Assembly: GCF_052857255.1 (NCBI RefSeq)
Contig: NC_135497.1
Location: forward strand, 117,311,012-117,375,011
Direction of reading: 5' to 3'
DNA: 64,000 nucleotides
Origin: Amblyomma americanum
Taxonomy: Eukaryota; Arthropoda; Arachnida; Ixodida; Ixodidae
The position numbers and the translations under genes are program-made. Each line of letters starts with the position of its first letter. Position 1 is the first letter of the stretch. Positions 1 through 10,300 of this stretch are shown here, one piece after another. The notes beneath the pieces are model-generated. The model made no database searches, was not told the origin of the DNA, and was given only the letters and a program-made list of their open reading frames with translations.

Positions 1-2100
1 CGCTGTTGTGAAGAGGGAGAATTGCAAGCCGACCAAAACAAGTGCACTCTGCTTGAAGCCCTTTCGTAAGAGCAGCTGCGTGCAGAGCTTCTCCATGAGG
101 CGAATAGACGGACGCAAACACAGGTCCGGCCAGCAAAGCACCAAGGCGGACGCGCTTAGCTGCTTGCTCACGAAAACTCCACATTCTTTGTACGCTAGCC
201 TCTTGCCAAAGAACGCATTTTCTGTAGGGAAACCTAAAAACGCGTCACGAGCGCCACCAGACGCAGACATAGGCCCGTGCAACGTCCGAAGCTTCGCGCA
301 ATATAAACGCGTAAACATCTGCCATGGAACCTTAGTTTTCCAGATTTGAACTCCTAATTGCCGGCAGACCGCTCTACAGCAGTCATTGGATGTAATACCC
401 TGCAGAGCCAGGGGTCTTATACGCTCTCTGCTGCCCTAGTAGTGTGAAGGTATGTAGTACATCTTAAATCGACGCACATCGGGTTTAGATGGCGAGATGG
501 ATAACCTTGCACTTTCTTGCACTTCGTGCATCAAAGCCTGCCATTCCTTTCTGCGAGGCTCCTGTCAGATGGCTGGCAATGAAAACTAGATGATCTCGGT
601 AGCACATCGGCTACACAGTTCGAAAGACTGACGTGTTACTGATAATTCGCAACTTGCACACGAAATGGGTCTGGACACTCACTCCCTGTCCGGCCACCGG
701 CCACGCAAATCGCAATTTTTTCTGCTTCCTGAACTGTTCATTCGCTTGGCCTTGCCGTAAATTTGTTCAAGGCACCGGGCCTCAGTTCTCAGGTTAGCAG
801 TTCGCGAAATTACCCGCGGTCAGCAACCTCGAGACAAGACTAGTGCAAGTGCAGCTATAGGCCTAGACACACCCCTCTACAATGCAGCAAGTCTCTGGGC
901 TATGAGGTGCATTCACGCTTGCATGCACGTTTACCTCCTACGCCCTGGGCTACTTCTCCGCGTTCCAGCTTCAACTGCGAAAATTCTGTGTGGGAGCGGA
1001 ACTGCGTCTAGTTGAGACGACGACGCCCAGGAGTCATCACACTTATATAGCTCCCGTACGGTCATCAAGAATAATCAAGAATGCCGAACTAAACACCATT
1101 TCGAGCAAATAACTATACTATAACGGCTCCCCCCCCCCCCCAAAAAAAAATATTCTAAACTCACAAGCCTAAGAATCCGAAGACACTCGTCCTCTTTTTT
1201 TTTCAACTTCGCCGCCACAACTTTCCACAACTCCAGTGGTCTTGCGGATATCTATAGCGCAGCACAAAGCCATGCAAAAACTTTAACAAGAATACAGCGG
1301 GAGAGAAAGGTGTACAATTTTTTTGTGCGTTCATACACGCGCCAGCAGCCACAAGAGTAATGATGATTATGATAGGAACTGCGATCTCTCAACACGCAAG
1401 AACAACCTAAGGGACTACACTGACACAAAAAACAACAACACTGGGAATCAGCACAGAGACAAGGAAAATCTAGCCAACTTTACGTTTCCTTTACGCTATG
1501 AAATCGCAATAATGTGGCGGCGAAGACGTCAGCTGGGGTCGTTCTTGATTGGCCAAAACATTTGCCCAGTCACAGTCGCCGTCCGGAGTCGCGTTTTCTA
1601 ATTTGACGAGCTGCGTCGTTTCATGGATGCAGGAAAGGGACCAAGTTAGCTAGCTCGCCACGGCTAGGCTCCTGCTGTAAACACTGACAGCGATGGATTG
1701 CTGCGGCGAAGCGTGAAGGACGAGCCGTGTCCGATGCTGGTCGGCAACAGAGCCTACCTTTCATCGTGGCAAAACTTTGGTTACGCTACGCAGTCCCACA
1801 GTCATTAGGTTGACTACCATAAATAATATTGACCTGAACAGACAGATGGGCAAGATTTTTCGGCCTTGCGCTAGAGATGACCCTGTTATGTGGTCCAGTG
1901 TGTCTCATACATTTAAGTACGCAAAGGTAGCGACTTATGTGAACAGAAAGTGTTTAACGTCTACTAGGGGCTTTTTATTATTTTTAATAGCGTTCTGGCT
2001 TGTGCAAAAAATGTAGGTATTTTTGTATTACCTTTGCCATTGCTTAACTGCGCCTAAATGATTTATCATCCTTCTTAACACTTGTTGTTTTGCAATACCG
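1..2100. other. no gene recognised; left edge of window
   Basis: This is AT-rich intergenic sequence downstream of scratch. Open frames are short and match no family I recognise. A poly-C run (1129-1141) followed by poly-A is the only distinct structure. Confidence 0.6.
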
Positions 2101-2106
2101 ATATCT

Positions 2107-2200
2107 GACATGCACTTTTATTATGTTTTATTTATTTAAGCTTACAGGGCCCAAGGAGAATTGGGCAACAGAGGATTCAAAATAGCAAAGGATATAGATT
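2107..2200 (-). repeat. possible 3'-end remnant of a CR1/jockey-like LINE
   Basis: TTTTATTTATTT followed by acagggcccaaggag resembles the reversed 3' end of the LINE at 58.04 kb (tttatttatttatttaat, cagatacctgcagcgcccgaagg). The remnant is short and diverged. Confidence 0.3.
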
Positions 2201-2525
2201 GCAATAAACGAACGGAAATATACTAGGCAGCACTTCAGTTCGTTAATTCAGAAGCAGTGGTCCTAAAACTGTTAACAGAAACTGGTTAGGTCATTTGACC
2301 AATAGCTTCCCAGCTGCTTGCCATCATACCTGCTGTTCGCATATTAACAATTCCGTGAGCACATTCTCGTTCTTTGTTTCCTAACAAAGTTAGCGCTATC
2401 ACGGTAGTTCCTGATTTACACTAAATACGGGGCAGCATTAGGAACACGCGCGAGGATTATATGAAAAGAAAAGCATTCTGTTTTTGCATCCCCGTCAGTC
2501 TGTGAGGACGGTGTGACTAAATATT

Positions 2526-3235
2526 GATATGAAGAAAACAAAAGTATAGCTCAACAACCTGAGAACTGAGCAATAGATTACGGTAGACAGCGAATTATTG
2601 AAAGTAGTAAAGAAATACATCTATCTTGGGCAAGTAGTGAGCGCAGATCAGCATCATGAAAGTGAGATAGCTCGGAGAATAAGAATGAAGTATGGAGTCC
2701 ATTCGTCGGGTAATTTCAGGCCATAACAGCAATTATATGCTTGCCTCAAGTTGAAAATATATAATATTTGTATCTTCCCGGTACTCACCTTGGGGCAGAA
2801 GCTTGAAGAATCAAGAAAACGCTCGAAATTAAAATCCGATGATGCAGAGAGCTATCGAAAGAAGTATGGTAGGAGTAACGTTGAGAGGCAGGAAGAGAAC
2901 ACATTGGGTTGAAGAACAGATCAGAGTTAATGATATCCTAGGTGGAATCAAAGAAAAAAAAATCGGCATAACAAAACATGTGTTGCGGAGAATAAATAAC
3001 CGATGGTCCTGAGCATAACAGAGTGGACTATGAGAGCAGCAGGCGGCGGACAGCCAGGTGAGCAGAAGAGGCAAGGAAGCTGGCAGGGATAAGGTGGCCA
3101 CTGCTGGTGCAGTACAAAGTTGGTTTGAGAAGATTGAGCGAGGTCTCTCTCGTAGTGTGAACGTTGCTTGGCTAAAGACGGTAGAGATTATGATTATGTT
3201 ATGATTATGGTTATGATTATGTTACGATTGTAAGG
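2526..3235 (+). mobile_element. decayed RTE-type non-LTR retrotransposon, RT C-terminal part
   Basis: Frame-shifted translation on the plus strand gives KKYIYLGQVVSAD, then EIARRIRMKYG (around 2600-2700), and later QRAIERSMVGVTLRGRKR and WVEEQIRVNDILGG (around 2840-2945). These match the conserved order at the C-terminus of RTE/BovB-like reverse transcriptases (YLGQ, EI.RRI, MER.MLGV.LRDR). Several frameshifts and stops show it is dead. The 3' end runs into gattat/gattatg repeats (about 3185-3235), and short tandem-repeat tails are typical of RTE elements. No endonuclease or RT catalytic core is present, so the copy is 5'-truncated. Confidence 0.75.
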
Positions 3236-4500
3236 GTTTTCAGCTCGATAGACAAAATGAGAACTCGGCATCATCCATTTGTGTACTGACAAAGGCTGAA
3301 CTTAAGCTCAGTATTTCTACTCACGGCGCTAGTTCCTACGTGTTCTTAACGATGGTAGGATAACCGATCCTTTGCAACTCGCGCGCCTAACCGCAGCTGT
3401 TCCTTCCGACGTTAACGAGAAGAAAAAAGTGGTGTAGTTAAACGGAGTAGACATGCGATAGCGTGTGTTTTGCCTCGTTGGCTTATGTTTTTGCTTTGCT
3501 GGGTCGTCGGCCCGGCTGGGGACGATATTAGACTCAGGTTAAACTCTGATCGAGGTTACACTGATCTGATCTGTTCACCCCGCAGATGGAAGTTGATGAA
3601 GACGACGATGTGCAATGCAGAGCGCTAGAGCCGAGGCGTGGTCGGCTGCTTTGATAGCACAGTGCTCTCATGCAGTGGAGAGCGAAGCTGACCTGTTCGC
3701 GCCGCCGCCAGCTCGAATCGCAGTTGCGGCAGTATTTATTTTGTTCATTTATTCAAGGTCAAGGTCAAAGCTTCAGCGATGACCCGGCTTTTGCAGCTTT
3801 GTTTCTGATGTAGAGCTTTTGCTCTAAAAGAATAAAGGCTCATTTTGTGGGGGGTATACTGCATGTCTTCTGCACCAAGCCGTAGAGCTGTGAGAACGTA
3901 AGCTGCTGAGAATTATCGGTGAGTCAGGCTTATTCCTCTAACGCTGGATCGAACGAACACGCTGTGGCGGGTTATACTGAAGCAGATCAAACGGAATGTA
4001 CTTCCTGGGCGGCGCTCTTACACCCCTCGCTTCCAAGGTGCGACCACCTTAAGGTTAGGCGGCGTTTTCTCCTTGAGGGAAAAAACTGGAAGGCGAAACT
4101 TCTCGAAACTTGAAGTCTTTCAGCCTTTGCACCTTGAGTACCCATGCAGGCGAGTGTATATATCAAGGCTCGGCTGTTACAAGCTTGTTTTAATTAGCGC
4201 CTGAGGCAAAAAAAAGTGGCCATTGATTTGTAGAGTCCTCACTGTACTCTGCCTCTTCCTTTTCTCTTCGGTACGCTCAGCAGGCTCCGAGCCACCGGGG
4301 CAAGGAAATTATGAAAAGCGAGCTTTCTCCGATTTAATTTTGCGCCAAAGTGCAGGCGCGCTGCGGGGGTCCCTGGGAAACAGGCGCGCGCTCACTTGCA
4401 GCCGCTGAATAGGGAGCGGGCGGACGGGCCAAAGGCAGTGTGCCGCTGTTGGGCGTCAAAACCTGTAATTAATACCTGAGGCGATTTATCGATTTTATAT
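3236..4500. other. no gene recognised
   Basis: This is mixed-composition intergenic DNA. Only short open frames are present, with no recognisable domains, splice-bounded exons or RNA genes. Confidence 0.5.
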
Positions 4501-4727
4501 CCAATTCAGGCCCAGTGCGGAGGACATGGCAACAGATTGCGTTTCCTACGTGTGGGCTTCCTTGCTTTCAGTGTCTGTAATTTCTTTTTTTTCTCTCTCT
4601 CTCGTACGCCACTTTTCCTCCTGCTTCTAATAGTCGCTCCAGTTTGCTCCTCGGGCCGGCGGCGTGTCGAAGTCACACGCAACAGGGAGCGGCTCCCGCG
4701 GTCGCCTCCGGGCCGCGAGGTACTCAC

Positions 4728-4874
4728 GGGTGTCGTCTCGTGCTGGGCCAGCGCGCCCGCTTCGTAGCCGAAGGTCCAGTCACCTGGGAGGGTGTCCCAG
4801 GAGCGAGGCACGAAGCGAGGGGTTCGTTCGCACTGCTCCTGATATCTATACCAATTGCTTTCGTTGGATGACGG
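4728..4874 (-). CDS. possible internal exon of an unidentified gene
   Basis: On the minus strand an open frame ending GALAQHETTP stops exactly at a strong donor, CCC then GTGAGTA (donor 4721-4727). A candidate acceptor, GGTCCATTCAG, ends at 4875 and would give a phase 0-0 exon of 49 codons containing CERTPRFVPRSWDTLPGDW and TFGYEAGALAQHE. Other AG dinucleotides (GGTATAG, ATATCAG, GAGCAG) could be the true acceptor. The peptide looks like ordinary folded protein rather than simple sequence, but I do not recognise the family. It lies downstream of scratch on the same strand, and neither flanking exon could be identified. It could also be a chance open frame in GC-rich DNA. Confidence 0.3.
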
Positions 4875-4949
4875 CTGAATGGACCGGGGGACTTGCTGAA
4901 GACGTTCACTTTTGGCGCCAATTACTTCATTCTGGCTTTTTGTGCGCAC

Positions 4950-5754
4950 GTCTTGCTTGTCGGGCCTTTAGCTCCGATAAGCGCCTGGAAGCTATTGGAT
5001 TTCTTCCAGGACGATAAATTACAAATAGATAGGTGCAGCTTCTTTAACCCCCTCGGCTTTTCAACAGGTTGTCGTGTTGTTGTGACACTTGCATCAAGAC
5101 GTCACTGAATATTAAGATTCCACAAAAAAATAAGAGAATTTTTAAGAACACAAGCTAAAAGCTGTTCACAATTTAATGTTTCATTTTATTTGTTAGGTCA
5201 AGTAGGCATTTATTTGTTGTTGCTTTTTCATTGCAGCATATTTCACCACTCCGTGAACTGAAACTCTCGTGTAGACGCAGCTCCAATATCAAAAGAAACA
5301 AAGTATACCGATTAAATGAATCATATTACTCCATAAGTATCAATTGTTTTCCTCTGGAAGGATGATACCTATAAGTAGAGACTTTCAACTTCAGCGCGGA
5401 AGTAGCAACATAATTCGCTCTTTTGTGTATACTGACTATTCCCTTACACTGGAGCTACTTCTACACTGCTTCTACACTGCCCTACCGCAATATTTTCGCT
5501 GGTAGGGTCGTTCTGCCAAATATGTGATCTGCAGACTGCAAGAAGGACCAACATAACCAAATTTAAAGCGGTTATTTTTGTTAGAAAGGACACGTTGCTG
5601 AGTGAGTCGTAAGAGGTGATTGTGGCCCCGCAGAACCTAGGTCGCTTTCCAAAGGTTCAGGCCAAGCGATCGGGCTGCGAGCGAGTTTCACACCTCTGGA
5701 TCGGCGTCGTCTTTCACACACACAGCTAACCACATTGAGCGAGCGTGGCTGCTG
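4950..5754. other. no gene recognised
   Basis: AT-rich DNA leading up to the large tetranucleotide microsatellite. Nothing was recognised apart from short open frames. Confidence 0.5.
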
Positions 5755-6294
5755 TATGTATGTATGTATGTATGTATGTATGTATGTATGTATGTATGTA
5801 TGTATGTATGTATGTATGTATGTATGTATGTATGTATGTATGTATGTATGTATGTATGTATGTATGCATGTATGTATGCATGTATGCATGTATGTATGTA
5901 TGTATGTATGTATGTATGTATGTATGTATGTATGTATGTATGTATGTATGTATGTATGTATGTATGTATGTATGTATGTATGTATGTATGTATGTATGTA
6001 TGTATGTATGTATGTATGTATGTATGTATGTATGTATGTATGTATGTACGTATGTATGTACGTATGTATGTATGTATGCATGTATGTATGTATGTATGTA
6101 TGTATGTATGTATGCATGTATGTATGCATGTATGTATGTATGTATGTATGTATGTATGTATGTACGTATGTATGTATGTATGCATGTATGTATGTATGTA
6201 TGTATGTATGTATGTATGTATGTATGCATGTATGTATGCATGTATGTATGTATGTATGTATGTATGTATGTATGTATGTATGTATGTATGTATG
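5755..6294. repeat. (TATG)n microsatellite, 540 bp, about 135 units
   Basis: This is an almost uninterrupted tetranucleotide array, with scattered TGCATG and TACG variants that repeat in clusters, as expected from slippage and local duplication. All six frames are open, so the long MYVC- and HTYI-type proteins here are artefacts. On its right side it abuts the 3' end of a minus-strand tRNA-derived SINE, which suggests that the array grew from the SINE tail. Confidence 0.97.
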
Positions 6295-6508
6295 AGAAAG
6301 AAGCCAACACCCACAGAAACCACGGTACATAGATCATTTTCTAATTTGTGGTGTTGATCAATCGAGATTAATAGTGAATATATTAACGCTTAAAGATAAT
6401 TTATCAGAAAAGCAGAAGAAAAAGCAATCACATGCCGCCGATGGGAACCGATCCCACGACCTCCGAATTACGCGTCTGATGCTTTACCAACTTAGCTGCG
6501 GCGACGGC
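6295..6508 (-). mobile_element. tRNA-derived SINE, second family, copy A
   Basis: Read on the minus strand it has a tRNA-like head (GCAGCTAAGTTGGTAAAGCA, then GGAGGTCGTGGGATCGG, a B-box-like segment). The body contains AAATTATCTTTAAGCG and GATTGATCAACACCAC. The body matches copy B (6823-7038) at many points, showing a repeated element rather than a tRNA gene. The 3' end flows straight into (CATA)n/(TATG)n. Confidence 0.75.
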
Positions 6509-6739
6509 TTTCCAATTTTTTGCTTTTGGGGGTATTTATGTTTGCGTGTGATCAAACCTTGAGACTGTTCACCACCGCCACCCTCGTCCATATGCGGTGG
6601 ACGTCGAAAGTCCTGTATTACCGCTGGAGTGACATGGAACGTCATCGAATGGTGAGGGCGGAAGCTATGTCCGAACCCTCTTATGCTTCTTATGGCATCA
6701 AGGATGCCAGAACCGAGACCCTCGTTAAGCAGTTAAGGA
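6509..6739. other. spacer between SINE copies
   Basis: One plus-strand open frame crosses this spacer and encodes YYRWSDMERHRMVRAEAMS, but no family was recognised. It may be part of a further repeat. Confidence 0.3.
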
Positions 6740-6822
6740 GACAGGGGAAGGGCAATTAGGGGCTCGTTATACATATGAGAGAAGCCAGCAACAACAGAAA
6801 CCAAGGAGCATAGAAATTTTTT
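6740..6822 (-). mobile_element. 3' fragment of the second SINE family
   Basis: The reverse complement contains CTTGGTTTCTG, GCTGGCTTCTCTCATATG and TATAACGAGCCCC. These match the 3' part of copy B (CTCGGTTTCTGCGG, GCCTCTCTCAGATG, TATAACGAGCTCC). It lies head-on against copy B in inverted orientation. Confidence 0.6.
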
Positions 6823-7037
6823 ATAATTCGGAGGTCGTGAGTACGGTTCCCACGACCTCCAGTTGTCGGTTTTTTTCCTTCTGCGTTTATAATGAATTAT
6901 CTTTAAGCGACAAAATATGTACTAATAATCTCTATCGATCAACACCACGAAATAAAAAAAAAATCCTATGCTGCTCGGTTTCTGCGGCTTTTGGCCTCTC
7001 TCAGATGTATAACGAGCTCCTCATTTCCGTTGCCCTG

Positions 7038-7038
<1 letters not shown>
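6823..7038 (+). mobile_element. tRNA-derived SINE, second family, copy B (5'-truncated)
   Basis: It begins inside the tRNA-like head (ATAATTCGGAGGTCGTGAG). It continues with the family body (GAATTATCTTTAAGCGAC, ATCGATCAACACCACG) and the 3' segment TATAACGAGCTCCTCATTTC. It ends directly in a (TA)n array. Confidence 0.7.

Positions 7039-7086
<48 letters not shown>
7039..7086. repeat. (TA)n microsatellite at SINE 3' end
   Basis: About 24 TA units directly continue the 3' end of SINE copy B. Confidence 0.95.
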
Positions 7087-7088
<2 letters not shown>

Positions 7089-7140
7089 CTAAAACTCTCA
7101 AGCAAAACATAAATAGCCACGAAAGCAGCAGATTGGACAG

Positions 7141-7310
7141 CCGTCGCCGTAGCTCAGTTGGTAGAGCACCGGACACGATATTCGGAGGTCGTGGGCTCGG
7201 ATCCCACCGGCGGCAGGGCTATTTTTTCTGGTTCTTTACGCAGTTTTCTTTAAAGCGACAGATTAATAAAAATATCAGCAGACAATCAAATCATTCCCGA
7301 AACAATTCAC
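7141..7310 (+). mobile_element. tRNA-derived SINE, second family, copy C
   Basis: It has the best-preserved head: GCCGTAGCTCAGTTGGTAGA resembles a tRNA D-arm/A-box, and GGAGGTCGTGGGCTCGGATC resembles a B-box. The body is shorter (TTTCTTTAAAGCGACAG). The head could be mistaken for a tRNA gene, but the anticodon arm pairs poorly and the same head is followed by the same SINE body elsewhere. Confidence 0.7.
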
Positions 7311-10300
7311 TAGCGCCTCTTTGCTTTGTAATGCGAAGGTTTATCACCTAATACTTGTTACACTGTTTTAATCATTACTAGCATTGCAGCTCTCACTAAA
7401 TGTCAACATCACAGTTCCCTATTTGGACGCTTGCGCAGGAACCGTCCAGAGTCTGCATTCGGCTTTTTTTTTTCAGGAATAATAAGCAGGCTCTATTTCG
7501 TGTCGAAATAATTGGGGAGATAATTTTTTTCTCATAGTATCGGTGCGCGACAACTGAATCTTTGTTCAGGTTTAAGGATGGCGTAGAAAACAAACCATTT
7601 CACATTGATATAAAGATCCATAACTAACTTTCACCCACAAGCAAGAAACTTCAGTGCACATTAGTTTTGCCTGATTATGAAATTTCGCATCTTCTATGCA
7701 TACAATTATGGTCACCTAATGCCCCAGACTGCCTGATTTTCACCCCCCCCCCTCCTGCCCCAGTGTGTATATTTTGTTCGCTAGCTCCCGCCCTCCTCTT
7801 CACTCTTGCGTCAGTTATACATAGGCGCCACAGTTAAATTATATCAGACTCAGGCAACCTGTTTTCTCATAACTGTTTTATTTGCTTTTTGCCCTTCGTG
7901 AGGCCCTAAATGCCTCCTGCCTGCTTGTTATTGTCAGCACCCTTAAATGAAAGTGTAATGTACAGTCCTCGCATGTGTGCGTACGTGCAGCAGTTTCGTC
8001 TGACCTTCACCTTAGAGCGTTTTAGGTTTCAAAACGGCGAAAAGATCACTAAATAGGGGGTGCAAAGCGTAATATATTTCCGAAGTTTTTTGTACGCTCT
8101 TTAAAATCTGTCGCATTTTGGTTTCATATGTAACCACAACGTCTCTGAGCCTACGCTTGCTTCCGTTGTGAAATCAATATAATGGGCATAAGACAAGTAC
8201 AACACCGATGGTATGTTCAAACGCTGTTTATTTCGCTTTTGTTTGCAATAAGGAGTCAATGACAAAACAATACTCGAAACAATTCCCGTAGCACAATTTC
8301 TGAAAAGAAACGATTTTACAAGTGAACATTTTTTTTTTATTCCAATGCACATGCACTAAAATTGGGAGGATATGTATCAAACACAAAAAATTTACTGCTT
8401 TTATTAGACTAACTACATGAAGAGAATCACAAAAATGATCGCTTGACTTATCTGCTTCTGTAAGTGTCTGCAATGATACATGAAAACATGGGCTTCCAAC
8501 TTGAAATAAATAACCAGTTGCTCACATGACAAGACACGTACTGCGCGAGGCCATGTCAAGGTTAAAAGAATTGCTTAGGCTTCACGACTGGATGCAGAAT
8601 GTGTTCCCTTGTGCCTTCGTTATCTAGGCATGTGAACAAGCATATAATCTGCCGAGGATGCCGATTTTTTTAAATTTTATGGCATACCTAATTTATCTGT
8701 TATCATTAATTTTTTTAAAAAAATTATCAATTAAAAAAATATCCATTAAATTAAGAGATTATCGGCGCTGATCTCTCGGAACATTCCACAAGCAGTGGAT
8801 AGCCAGTTAGGAGGAAGCATGGAAGGTTTAATTTTTGCTTTAAATTTCGTCGGTAATTTTTTCTTGTTTTTCTTTTGGAGTTCAATACTCGCACTCCACC
8901 ATCTCTTTTTCTATGTTACTTGGGGGCTGACTAACTGTTGTATAATGCGTCGTTTTCCCCTTTGTGAATCACAAGTATGCAAAAACCTTCGGATTCACAG
9001 TTATGGCTAAGCCTCTGTTTTCTTGAACAGCTTTGACCACACTTTTTTCAAAATCAATGCAACTTAAACCGTATACGAACTTGTGTAGATCCGTTTGCAA
9101 TAAATATACATTTGTCTGCTTGAGATGCTCAATATTGACAGAGCTGTTAGAGATCGCGTACACATCAAGCCTGTTTTTGAACTCTCTTGAAAACAACTCT
9201 CAACACGCTAACACCAACTTTTTTTTTTATTAGCACTTCTTTTAATACTGGCGTGGACATAGACACAAAAGAGCCGAAGTCTGAAGAGCAACTTCAGCCG
9301 ACAGCATGCATCAAAACTCCACGTGAAGGGTTTTCGTTGATGTCAAACCTGAAGCGAAGGTCGGAAACAGTGCGACCTGGTCGTTACATTTCGTTAATAG
9401 ACATGCACCTACAGTAAAAACTAGACGAATTTAGTTTTTATACAGTGCACTGCTACACATGCAATATAATCTTTTACAGCAGAAGTACAATTGAATATCA
9501 TGCAGCGTTGACGAGAGAAGTACACTACTAGAGGAACGTTTGTAATGAAGAATTCGCTGATTTGGCAGGTTTTAAGCTGCCTTATTGCTTAGTCTTATTT
9601 TGCAGCACCTACATTTTGCGGGGGCAACGACAAAATAACGATTGTATGCCTATTAGCCCAATCCTCGTCGATGCATAGCCAGCGTTGAGCCTTAAAGAAT
9701 GAAACGCATCAGATTGTGTGGATTCGAAGCTCTAGAAGCAGCAGTTATTGCTCTCAAACAGGTAGATGTATGGTAAATACATCAGTAATTATTGCTGGAA
9801 AAAGTCGGCATTTATTTTTATGGACACCAGCACTTCGAGCTCACCATAACAGCAAGAGTTGTATGCTGCTCAGAGAGACATGCGGCAGGCATCATGAATG
9901 CAAGATGCTTTCGTGAAACAAGGGAGAGCATGTGAACACAATGAAGGATTATTGTTGGTGCACGAAACAAGCGTCGAGCATGAAGGCCGACTAATTTATT
10001 TCGCAGCTATGTGCGTATTGCTTGCGCGTTCATATACAGCGTGTTGACTAGAATTTGTACATAGCCGGTTCAATGCGAGCCTCCCGAAATATCCAAGGCT
10101 CAAAAGCGATTGCAAGCCGTTCTGTATTTTGCTTTTACGACTGACCAAATAATATCACGAACAACGGTTAAGCAATGACTGCTTTAAATAGACAGGTGAT
10201 CTATGAAAGCCATATGTACATAGCCAAGAGCACTATATTTCGCTGACCTTCCGCCTTCCGAGGCATTGGAAGATGTTTGTTAACCTGAAGAACCCTCATA

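Noticed and set aside
2829..3101. Minus-strand 90-codon frame with hydrophobic stretches
   Set aside because: It is antisense to the RTE-type LINE remnant on the plus strand.
5755..6294. CRISPR-like repeat array
   Set aside because: The repeats are a 4-bp microsatellite with no spacers, in a eukaryotic context.
5581..6357. Long overlapping open frames of MYVC, HTYI and YIHT repeats
   Set aside because: A tetranucleotide array without stop codons is open in every frame; these are not proteins.
7141..7215. tRNA gene
   Set aside because: The head looks tRNA-like, but the anticodon arm pairs poorly and the same head precedes a shared SINE body in other copies.
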